Below, one piece after another: positions 1-4,784 of a stretch of DNA of 5,264 bases. Location: positions 1-5,264 of the forward strand of contig DQED01000226.1 of assembly GCA_003525525.1 (NCBI GenBank), read 5' to 3'. A model generated the notes under the pieces. That model did no database searches. It was not told the DNA's origin and saw nothing but the letters and a program-made list of their open reading frames with translations. Numbering within the stretch: position 1 is the first letter of the stretch; every line of letters begins with the position of its first letter. The DNA is from Desulfovibrio sp. Lineage in GTDB: Bacteria > Desulfobacterota > Desulfovibrionia > Desulfovibrionales > Desulfovibrionaceae. Both the position numbers and the translations under genes were made by a program.

Positions 1-376
1 GACCAAGAAGCAGGCCGACGGCGCGCCGCATACGGCCGAGGCCGGCGAACTGATCCTCGGGTTCCTGGGCAGGTCCAAGGCTTCCCTTGGCAGCAGCAAG
101 TCCCTCGTGGACATGGGCGGCGAGGGCGAGGCGGTGCTGCCTTTCCTCACCCACCTGCACCAGGTCGGCCAGACCGGCGCGACGCCGCGCCATCCCAAGG
201 GCCTGGCCACCTGCTGCCACGGCGAGGAACCGCACGTGGTCGGCTGGCGCTTCATCGCCGAGCGCCGCGCCGTCAACCTCGACCCCTCCTGCGGCTGGGC
301 CCAGGGCAAGGCCGACGTGCTCTACGTGGCCGACGCCTTCGCGGTCATGAAGAAGGTCAACGAGCTGCTCGGCTAG
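1..376 (+). CDS. Unrecognised protein, C-terminal 124 residues (5' end outside window)
   Basis: The reading frame is open from the left edge (first full codon at base 2) to a TAG at 374-376, so only the C-terminal part is visible. I do not recognise the family. The fragment is rich in His and Cys: HLH near residues 51-53, a CCH triplet at 71-73 in the context LATCCHGEEPHVVGWRF, and a further Cys at 97 (DPSCGW). It ends in a short helical-looking tail, ADAFAVMKKVNELLG. The Cys/His spacing could bind a metal or Fe-S cluster, but this is only a guess. No signal or membrane segment is visible in this part. An intrinsic terminator follows 26 bp after the stop, which supports this as a real gene end. 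ATGs at 87 (another frame) and 107 (this frame) exist, but the frame stays open upstream of 107 to the window edge, so they are not convincing starts. Confidence 0.75.
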   Translation, partial: TKKQADGAPHTAEAGELILGFLGRSKASLGSSKSLVDMGGEGEAVLPFLTHLHQVGQTGATPRHPKGLATCCHGEEPHVVGWRFIAERRAVNLDPSCGWAQGKADVLYVADAFAVMKKVNELLG

Positions 377-402
377 CCGGCGTTTTCCCAAAAACGAAGA
401 TG

Positions 403-435
403 ACGGGCGGACCTTGCGGGGTTCGCCCGTTTTTT
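403..435 (+). terminator. Intrinsic terminator of the plus-strand gene
   Basis: An 11-bp stem, ACGGGCGGACC (403-413) with GGTTCGCCCGT (420-430), has one G-U pair and a 6-nt loop (TTGCGG). A run of six T (430-435) follows directly. This is a textbook Rho-independent terminator reading rightwards, 26 bp after the stop codon of the upstream gene. Confidence 0.9.
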
Positions 436-450
436 CATGCCCGCGCCCGG

Positions 451-489
451 GAAAACAAAACGGCCGGGAACGCGCGCGTTCCCGGCCGT
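451..489 (-). terminator. Intrinsic terminator of hisI-hisG
   Basis: A perfect 30-bp palindrome at 460-489 has arms of 15 bp (ACGGCCGGGAACGCG and its complement). The central CG-rich bases would form the loop. Read on the minus strand it is followed by TTTTGTTTTC (460-451). It starts 25 bp after the hisG stop codon and faces the plus-strand terminator at 403-435 with about 15 bp between them. Confidence 0.88.
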
Positions 490-514
490 GTGTCCGCCTG
501 GGCGGGCGAAAGGG

Positions 515-1405
515 CTAGATGACCTTGTTGAGGGCGTATTCGATGATGCCCTCGGCGCCGAGGTCGTGCAGCTTGGGGATCAGGTCGCGCACGGTGCCTT
601 CGGCCACGACGATTTCGATGGACAGCCAGTTCTTGTTGTAGAGGTTGGCCACCGTCGGCGAGGTGAGGCTCGGCAGCAGGGCCATGATCTGGGGCATCTT
701 CTCCTCGGGCACGTTCATCTTGAGCCCGACGAGGCCTTCGGCGCACAGCGCGCCCTGCAGCAGCATGTTGAGAACCTCGATCTTGCGGCGCTTGAACGGG
801 TCTTCCCAGGACTTCTTGTTGGCGATGAGCTGGGTGTTGGTGAGCAGCAGTTCGGAGATGATGCGAAGCCCATGGGCCTTGATCGTGGTGCCGGTCTCGG
901 TCACCTCGACGATGGCGTCGGCCAGGCCTTCGACCACCTTGGCTTCGGTCGCGCCCCAGGAGAATTCCACTTCCACGGGCACGCCCGCGCCGGCGAAATA
1001 CTGCTTGGTGAAGTTGACGAGCTCGGTGGCGATTTTCTTGCCGGCCAGATCCTCGGGGCGCTTGTAGGGCGAATCCGCGGCCACGGCCAGGACCCAGCGG
1101 GCCGGCCGGTTGCTGACCTTGGAGTAGACCAGGTCGGAGACGACGACCACGTCGGACTCGTTTTCGAGAATCCAGTCCTTGCCGGTCAGGCCGCAGTCGA
1201 GGGTCCCGGATTCGACGTAGCGGGACATCTCCTGGGCGCGGCACATGGAGCAGGTGAGTTCGGGGTCGTTTATCTCGGGGAAGTAGTTGCGGTGGTGCAT
1301 CCGGATTTTCCAGCCGGATTTCTCGAACAGCGCGATGGTGGCGTCCTGGAGGGAGCCTTTGGGAATGCCAAGTTTGAGCATCTTGTTGTTATTGTTGTCG
1401 GACAT
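515..1405 (-). CDS. hisG: ATP phosphoribosyltransferase, long form (HisG)
   Basis: HisG joins ATP and PRPP to give phosphoribosyl-ATP, the first, feedback-controlled step of histidine synthesis, in the cytoplasm. The 296-aa length fits the long form (HisG-L), which carries its own C-terminal ACT-like histidine-sensing domain and does not need HisZ. Visible motifs are GIPKGSL at residues 13-19, GLTGKDW at 72-78, ATELVN at 126-131, and the PRPP-loop region [18 protein letters not shown] at 163-180. The regulatory domain covers roughly 215-296. The start at 1405 is chosen because AAGGAGGT lies 10 nt upstream. The in-frame Met9 (codon at 1379-1381), where family similarity begins, has no such site. 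The codons after the start encode an Asn run (NNNN), an A-rich and probably unstructured stretch. The ATG directly follows the hisI stop codon, so the two genes are almost certainly cotranscribed and translationally coupled. Confidence 0.97.
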   Translation of the reverse strand: MSDNNNNKMLKLGIPKGSLQDATIALFEKSGWKIRMHHRNYFPEINDPELTCSMCRAQEMSRYVESGTLDCGLTGKDWILENESDVVVVSDLVYSKVSNRPARWVLAVAADSPYKRPEDLAGKKIATELVNFTKQYFAGAGVPVEVEFSWGATEAKVVEGLADAIVEVTETGTTIKAHGLRIISELLLTNTQLIANKKSWEDPFKRRKIEVLNMLLQGALCAEGLVGLKMNVPEEKMPQIMALLPSLTSPTVANLYNKNWLSIEIVVAEGTVRDLIPKLHDLGAEGIIEYALNKVI

Positions 1406-1783
1406 TTATTTATAGACCTCCTTGGGATCGAAGACCATGGGGGAGCAGACGCGCTCTTCGCCGTCACTGGTCAGCTCGGTGTAGAAACAGGATTTGCGTC
1501 CCGTATGGCAGGCCGCGCCGCCGATCTGTTCCACGAGCACCAATATGGTGTCGGCGTCGCAGTCCAGGCGCACGGACTTGACCTTTTGCACGTGTCCGGA
1601 GGTGCCGCCCTTGTGCCAGAGTTTCTGGCGGCTGCGGCTGTAGTAATGCACTTCGCCGGTTTCAAGGGTTTTGTCGTAGGCCTCTTCGTTCATGTAGGCC
1701 ATCATGAGCACCTCGCCGGTGCAGGCTTCCTGGGCGATGGCGGGGACGAGGCCGCCGCACTTCGCGAAATCGGGTCGTTTCAT
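1406..1783 (-). CDS. hisI: Phosphoribosyl-AMP cyclohydrolase (HisI)
   Basis: HisI opens the adenine ring of phosphoribosyl-AMP, step 3 of histidine synthesis, using zinc. The 125-aa product is the stand-alone type, without the HisE pyrophosphohydrolase domain. Signatures (numbered from the chosen Met) are [19 protein letters not shown] at 48-66, the Asp-rich metal site LDCDAD at 73-78, and the Cys/His site [13 protein letters not shown] at 88-100, followed by the typical tail VFDPKEVYK. The start at 1783 ([11 protein letters not shown]) is preferred because TAAGGA lies 8 nt upstream. The longer option at 1804 (adding MGIRNPS) has only a C/T- and A-rich leader and no ribosome site. HisI is first in a two-gene unit with hisG. 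Histidine steps 1 and 3 are thus paired here, while the HisE function for step 2 must lie elsewhere. Confidence 0.95.
   Translation of the reverse strand: MKRPDFAKCGGLVPAIAQEACTGEVLMMAYMNEEAYDKTLETGEVHYYSRSRQKLWHKGGTSGHVQKVKSVRLDCDADTILVLVEQIGGAACHTGRKSCFYTELTSDGEERVCSPMVFDPKEVYK
1416..1423 (-). promoter_or_regulatory. hisG ribosome binding site inside hisI
   Basis: The minus strand reads AAGGAGGT, a full match to the anti-Shine-Dalgarno sequence, 10 nt before the hisG ATG. It overlaps the last codons of hisI, so ribosomes finishing hisI pass over it. This decides the hisG start at 1405 over the internal Met at codon 9. Confidence 0.85.
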
Positions 1784-1791
1784 GGAGGGAT

Positions 1792-1797
1792 TCCTTA
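1792..1797 (-). promoter_or_regulatory. hisI ribosome binding site
   Basis: The minus strand reads TAAGGA, 8 nt before the ATG at 1783. This supports the 125-aa form of HisI over the 132-aa form starting at 1804, which would place this site inside the coding region. Confidence 0.6.
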
Positions 1798-1827
1798 TGC
1801 CCATTTTTTGCGCGAAAAAGGAGAGCT

Positions 1828-1856
1828 AGCTTAACGAAACGGCAAATAGGTGACAA
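1828..1856 (-). promoter_or_regulatory. Candidate sigma-70 promoter for hisI-hisG
   Basis: On the minus strand, TTGTCA (1856-1851, 5 of 6 to the -35 consensus) and TAAGCT (1833-1828, 3 of 6 to the -10, keeping the key TA and final T) are separated by exactly 17 bp. They lie in the 95-bp gap between the rlmN stop and the hisI start, giving a predicted leader of about 38 nt. The gap shows no clear terminator for rlmN, so read-through from rlmN is also possible. Confidence 0.35.
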
Positions 1857-1878
1857 GCGCCGCGTGTACGGCCGAATT

Positions 1879-2931
1879 TTATGCGCCGCCGTCCGCAGGA
1901 CATTCCGTTTCCGCCCGCAACTGGCCGCAGGCCGCCGCGATGTCCGCTCCCTTGCTCTTGCGCACCGTGGCCACAAGCCCCTTCGCCTTCAGGATTTCCT
2001 GGAACGCGAACACCCGCTCCGGGGAGGGCTGGCGAAACGGCAGCCCCGGCGTCGCATTGTAGACGATCAGGTTCACCTTGGCCTTCACGCGCGAAAGCAG
2101 CCGCACGAGTTCCCGGGCGTCGGCGTCCGCGTCGTTGATCCCGGCCAGCAGCAGATATTCGAACGTCAGCGACTCCCGTGGCTTGAGCGGAATCTGCCGC
2201 AGAAGCTCGATCAGCTCATCAAGCGGCAGCTTGGCCGCGCCGGGCATGATCCGCTCGCGCTGCGCCTGCGTCGGCGCGTGCAGCGACACCGCAAGCGCGC
2301 ACAACCCCGTCTTCCCGAGATCCAGCAGATGCCGCTTCACCCCGGCCGTGGACACCGTGATGCGCCGGCTGGAAAAATCGAGCCCCTGCGGATGGTGCAG
2401 CGACTCCAGCGTCTTGATGAGATTCTCGTAATTGAGCAGCGGTTCGCCCATGCCCATGAACACGAGGTTGCGCAGCGCAAGCGGCTCGCCCTTGTTAAGC
2501 AGATACTGCCGCGCCACCAGCACCTGCCCGAGCATCTCCCCGGGCGTCATGTTGCGCCGAAACCCCAGCGTGCCCGTGGCGCAAAAGCCGCAGCCCATGG
2601 CGCAGCCCACCTGCGTGGACAGGCAGCCCGTGTAATGGTCCTTCTCGGGAATGAGCACGCACTCGACAGCCTCGCCGTCGGCAAGCCCGAGCAGAAATTT
2701 CACCGTGCCGTCCTCGCTCTCGCGCACGCGCACGACCTCGGGCCAGACGATGTCCGCCGCTTCGGCCAGCTTCGCCCGCAACGCCTTGGACACGTCGGTC
2801 ATGAGCGCGATGTCGCGGCAGCCCTTCTGCCACAGCCACTGCCAGACCTGGCGCGCGCGGTACGGCGGCTCGCCAAGCGAGACGATCAGGGTTTCAAGCT
2901 CGTGGAAAGTCAGGTCGATCAGGTTCGTCAT
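1879..2931 (-). CDS. rlmN: Dual-specificity RNA methyltransferase RlmN (radical SAM)
   Basis: RlmN methylates C2 of an adenine in 23S rRNA (A2503 in E. coli) and A37 of some tRNAs, with a 4Fe-4S cluster, SAM and a methyl-cysteine intermediate. The 350-aa product has the usual length. The N-terminal accessory domain covers about 1-95 (EPPYRARQVWQWLWQKG at 21-37). Cluster cysteines are C110, C114 and C117 in GCAMGCGFCATG. C103, seven residues before the cluster, and C335 in AAACGQL match the paired catalytic cysteines C118 and C355 of the E. coli enzyme. The SAM-contact motif is GMGEPL at 160-165. The ATG at 2931 (MTNLIDLTFHELETL) is chosen because family similarity begins there. The frame stays open 118 codons further upstream, but that part translates intergenic repeats into Pro/Asn/His-rich text. 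No Shine-Dalgarno site precedes the ATG; the leader is C/A-rich. The gene stands alone, about 490 bp from its upstream neighbour. Confidence 0.96.
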   Translation of the reverse strand: MTNLIDLTFHELETLIVSLGEPPYRARQVWQWLWQKGCRDIALMTDVSKALRAKLAEAADIVWPEVVRVRESEDGTVKFLLGLADGEAVECVLIPEKDHYTGCLSTQVGCAMGCGFCATGTLGFRRNMTPGEMLGQVLVARQYLLNKGEPLALRNLVFMGMGEPLLNYENLIKTLESLHHPQGLDFSSRRITVSTAGVKRHLLDLGKTGLCALAVSLHAPTQAQRERIMPGAAKLPLDELIELLRQIPLKPRESLTFEYLLLAGINDADADARELVRLLSRVKAKVNLIVYNATPGLPFRQPSPERVFAFQEILKAKGLVATVRKSKGADIAAACGQLRAETECPADGGA

Positions 2932-2953
2932 GGGGTCTGTGGGTGAAGGTTGC

Positions 2954-2983
2954 GGGTTGGGGTTGGAGTTGGGGCTGGGGTTG
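2954..2983. repeat. GGGTTG hexanucleotide repeat with G-quadruplex pattern
   Basis: There are five units in strict period 6: GGGTTG, GGGTTG, GAGTTG, GGGCTG, GGGTTG. A further GGGG follows at 2986-2989. The plus strand therefore has G-tracts at 2954-2956, 2959-2962, 2971-2974, 2977-2980 and 2986-2989, enough for an intramolecular G-quadruplex. The G-rich strand is the template strand for rlmN, whose ATG is 22 bp away; the rlmN leader RNA would be C/A-rich. Confidence 0.8.
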
Positions 2984-3021
2984 AAGGGGCGGCCGGGAGT
3001 CGGGGCGGAGGCAGAGGCGAC

Positions 3022-3051
3022 ATGGAGATGGATATGGAAATTGAGATGGAG
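3022..3051. repeat. ATGGAN hexanucleotide repeat
   Basis: There are five units of period 6: ATGGAG, ATGGAT, ATGGAA, ATTGAG, ATGGAG. Purine-rich AGAAAGATG follows. It is a second, unrelated hexamer repeat within 40 bp of the GGGTTG repeat, also on the rlmN side of the island. Read on the minus strand it gives the His/Leu alternation of the spurious rlmN extension. Confidence 0.7.
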
Positions 3052-3070
3052 AGAAAGATGCCTCCGGCGG

Positions 3071-3103
3071 CCGGGGGGGATCATCCCCCCCGGACCCCCT
3101 GCA
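3071..3103 (+). repeat. G/C-run hairpin module, left inverted copy
   Basis: The sequence starts CCGGGGGGGATCATCCCCCC, continues CGGACCCCC, and ends TGCA. It folds as a 10-bp stem (3071-3080 with 3084-3093) closed by a 3-nt loop. A second small stem, CCCC-TGCAT-GGGG, lies at 3096-3108. It matches the reverse complement of 3342-3374 at 31 of 33 positions, the differences being unit positions 22 and 32. Confidence 0.85.
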
Positions 3104-3152
3104 TGGGGAGCCCGGAACGGGTGGGAATGTGGTCGTTCGCGGGAGTGCGTCG

Positions 3153-3221
3153 GCGAGGCCGGAATTTGGCCGGCGATGCCGTCGCTGCGCTCCAGGCTCG
3201 CCGGCCAAATTCCGGCCTCGC
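3153..3221. repeat. 24-bp perfect inverted repeat (long hairpin)
   Basis: Arms at 3153-3176 (beginning GCGAGGCCGGAATTTGG) and 3198-3221 are perfect reverse complements over 24 bp. They are separated by 21 nt that can add a 3-bp inner stem (GCC/GGC). Either strand would form a very stable stem-loop. No T-run follows on either side, so it is not a simple intrinsic terminator. The pattern recalls dispersed intergenic repeats of Desulfovibrio-type genomes; that comparison is from memory. Confidence 0.88.
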
Positions 3222-3305
3222 AGGCCCGTCGCCCCTCCGGGGCGAGTCTGAAGGAATTTTCTTTTGAAAGCCTCTCCAGAGGCAAAAAACCTTAAAGAAA
3301 CACTC

Positions 3306-3327
3306 TTAAAATGCGGCGCTTCGCCGC
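3306..3327 (-). terminator. Candidate weak terminator downstream of the CCA-family gene
   Basis: On the minus strand, GCGGCG-AAG-CGCCGC (3327-3313) is followed by ATTTTAAG. The stem is short and the T-run brief, and it lies about 90 bp after the stop codon. It is the best candidate for ending the pyrC/CCA-family transcript, together with the hairpin at 3381-3397. Confidence 0.35.
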
Positions 3328-3341
3328 TTGCCCCTCCCCCG

Positions 3342-3374
3342 TCCAGGGGGTCTGGGGGGGATGATCCCCCCCGG
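3342..3374 (-). repeat. G/C-run hairpin module, right inverted copy
   Basis: On the minus strand this repeats the unit at 3071-3103 with two substitutions (31/33). It forms an 8-bp stem of G7A with TC7 around a TGA loop (3354-3372), plus a companion stem CCCCC/GGGGG (3336-3340 with 3346-3350). The two copies face each other and bound a 304-bp block (3071-3374). Confidence 0.85.
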
Positions 3375-3380
3375 CGGGGC

Positions 3381-3397
3381 CTGGGGCAGCGCCCCAG
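3381..3397 (-). other. Hairpin 21 bp behind the CCA-family gene
   Basis: CTGGGGC-GCT-GCCCCAG on the minus strand gives a 7-bp stem with a 3-nt loop, 21 bp after the stop codon. No T-run follows; the next bases run into the G/C module. It may protect the 3' end of the transcript or act with the following hairpins as a Rho-dependent or complex terminator; this is inference. Confidence 0.5.
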
Positions 3398-3418
3398 TCT
3401 TCGCCTTTCTCTTCCTAA

Positions 3419-4741
3419 CTAATGCAATTCCTGCTTGTCCCAATACGCGCGCACGAAGGCTTCCGCCTCGGGCAGTCCGGTGACGTCGCCGGAGATCTGC
3501 GCCTTGAGCAGCGCGTCGCGGATGAGGCCGACGGCGGGGCCGGGTTTGAGGCCGAGCAGCTGCATGATCTGCGCGCCGTTGAGCAGGGGTTCGAGCATTT
3601 CCTCGGGCGTTTCGGTCCGCTCGAGCATTTTCATGTTGTGGTTGAATTCCTTGTAGGTGCCGCTGACGGCCTTGATGTCGGCGCGGGCCATCTCGATCAG
3701 GCGCGGGTACTGGTCCAGGGCCTTGAAGCGGCGGATGCCCCGGTCGGTGAGCATGAAGTGGAAGCGCATGTGGTTGCGCACGAGGTTGCAGACGAGGTCG
3801 GTCTCGTCGGGCGGGAAGCCCAGGCGCGAGAGGATCTTGCGCGCGACTTTCGCGCCGACCTGGTGGTGCTGGAAGAAGTGCAGGTCGCCGCCGGCGTATT
3901 CGGCGGTGTGCAGCTTGCCCACGTCGTGGAACAGGCAGGCCAGCGTGCCGTACCAGTCGTAGGGCAGCTCTTCGGGGTAGTGGCGCATGACGGCCAGCGT
4001 CTGTTCGAAGAGCGTGTATTCGACGCCTTCCTCGGTTTTCTGCTTGATGCGGGCGAGGGTGGCTACTTCCGGCAGGAACCAGTGCAGGATCATGGTGTCG
4101 TAGAGCAGTTCCACGAACGTGGCCATGTTTTCGGCCTCGACCTTGCGCCATTCGTCCATGACGTCCTTGACGGACACGTAGTCGAGGATGCGGCGCGAGG
4201 CGCGCAGGATGGCCATGAAGGTGTTGGCTTCGACCGGGATGTTGTAGTTGGCCGAGAAGCGCAGGGCGCGCACGGCGCGCAGGTAGTTCTGGCGCAGGGC
4301 CTCGTCCGCGATGCCGATCAGGCGCACCTCGCCCGAGGCCAGGTCGGCGAAACCGTCGTGGACGTCGAACTGGTGGGGGAGGTAGGGGCAGGCCTGGTGC
4401 GGCGGCAGGATGCCCAGGGCGTCCAGGCGGGCGACGAGGCGGCTGGTGAGCCGGGCCACGGTCTCCTCGGGGTGGGAGGCGTCGGCGGTGTCGGCCGGGT
4501 GGAAGTGGAAGAGGGTGCCGTTTTGCAGCACGCGCGCATAGGAGCCGCCGGCGTCCACGGTCTCGGTGTCGGGAAAGAGCTTTTGCAGCTCGGTCAGGGG
4601 CGCGTCGGTGGCGAGGTCGAGTTCCGGCGCGGCCTTGTCCAGGGCTTTTTCCTGCAGCACGGCGTTTATGACGTAGGCGTCGTAGCCGTTGCGCATGATG
4701 GTCTTGCAGATGGCGGTGGCGTCCTTGAAGGGTTGCGCCAT
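3419..4741 (-). CDS. CCA-adding enzyme/poly(A) polymerase family protein with degenerate catalytic head and HD domain
   Basis: The 440-aa protein has the layout of class II tRNA nucleotidyltransferases. The head domain is about 1-140, the RNA-binding region with YLRAVRALRFSANYNI about 153-168, the HD region about 240-360 (FHDVGK at 271-276, QHHQVGAKVA at 291-300, NHMRFH at 323-328, ARAD at 352-355), and the family-type tail LLNGAQIMQLLGLKPGPAVG at 386-405. The catalytic signatures are altered. The usual GGAVRD after GYxAYxV is INAVLQE (residues 25-31), DxDIAT is ELDLAT (40-45), the RRDFTIN segment is not recognisable, and the EDxxR nucleotide-selection motif is QNYLR (151-155). The first HD histidine (FEHT) is FEQT (Q247). 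I infer a non-catalytic or repurposed paralogue, perhaps RNA-binding, not a working CCA-adding enzyme. The start is supported by GGAGGA 5 nt before the ATG. pyrC lies 43 bp upstream, suggesting cotranscription. The reading frame is intact, so it is not a decaying pseudogene. Confidence 0.88.
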   Translation of the reverse strand: MAQPFKDATAICKTIMRNGYDAYVINAVLQEKALDKAAPELDLATDAPLTELQKLFPDTETVDAGGSYARVLQNGTLFHFHPADTADASHPEETVARLTSRLVARLDALGILPPHQACPYLPHQFDVHDGFADLASGEVRLIGIADEALRQNYLRAVRALRFSANYNIPVEANTFMAILRASRRILDYVSVKDVMDEWRKVEAENMATFVELLYDTMILHWFLPEVATLARIKQKTEEGVEYTLFEQTLAVMRHYPEELPYDWYGTLACLFHDVGKLHTAEYAGGDLHFFQHHQVGAKVARKILSRLGFPPDETDLVCNLVRNHMRFHFMLTDRGIRRFKALDQYPRLIEMARADIKAVSGTYKEFNHNMKMLERTETPEEMLEPLLNGAQIMQLLGLKPGPAVGLIRDALLKAQISGDVTGLPEAEAFVRAYWDKQELH

Positions 4742-4746
4742 GGATA

Positions 4747-4752
4747 TCCTCC
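4747..4752 (-). promoter_or_regulatory. Ribosome binding site of the CCA-family gene
   Basis: The minus strand reads GGAGGA, 5 nt before the ATG at 4741. It is a strong site and fixes the start of the 440-aa protein. The 43-bp gap to pyrC (4742-4784) holds no terminator or clear promoter. Confidence 0.8.
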
Positions 4753-4784
4753 GAAAGCGTTTGCGGGTCGTCGCGGGGTTGGGA

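Larger units (their letters stand above)
2932..3418. other. 487-bp gene-free repeat island between rlmN and the CCA-family gene
   Basis: No credible gene lies here. Reading from rlmN outward, it holds a GGGTTG hexamer repeat (2954-2983), an ATGGAN hexamer repeat (3022-3051), a G/C-run hairpin module (3071-3108), a 24-bp inverted repeat (3153-3221), a 7-bp GC stem TCGCCCC/GGGGCGA (3229-3245), an AT-rich patch with a small stem GCCTC-TCCA-GAGGC (3270-3283), a GCGGCG hairpin (3313-3327), an inverted copy of the G/C-run module (3336-3374) and the hairpin behind the CCA-family gene (3381-3397). The promoter of rlmN should lie here, but I find no convincing -35/-10 pair. Confidence 0.85.

Noticed and set aside
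1784..1804. Longer HisI start (MGIRNPS added)
   Set aside because: It has no ribosome site upstream, while the Met at 1783 has TAAGGA at good spacing and gives the usual family length. It remains possible.
437..1834. Plus-strand open frame of 465 codons across hisG and hisI
   Set aside because: It lies antisense to two clearly identified genes, reads through the hisG terminator, and has a Gly/Val/Asp/His-rich composition typical of antisense frames in GC-rich DNA.
3229..3283. Intrinsic terminators on the plus strand
   Set aside because: The stems at 3229-3245 and 3270-3283 are followed by non-T sequence (the second by an A-run) on the plus strand, and no plus-strand gene reads into them.
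2932..3285. 118-codon N-terminal extension of rlmN
   Set aside because: It translates hexamer repeats and hairpins into low-complexity Pro/Asn/His text, has no similarity to RlmN, and the normal N-terminus begins at the ATG at 2931.
2651..3295. Plus-strand open frame of 214 codons over the repeat island
   Set aside because: Half is antisense to rlmN and half translates the intergenic repeats; it has no family features.
3071..3374. CRISPR array or insertion sequence
   Set aside because: The repeats are two inverted copies, not regularly spaced direct copies, and there is no transposase or target-site duplication.
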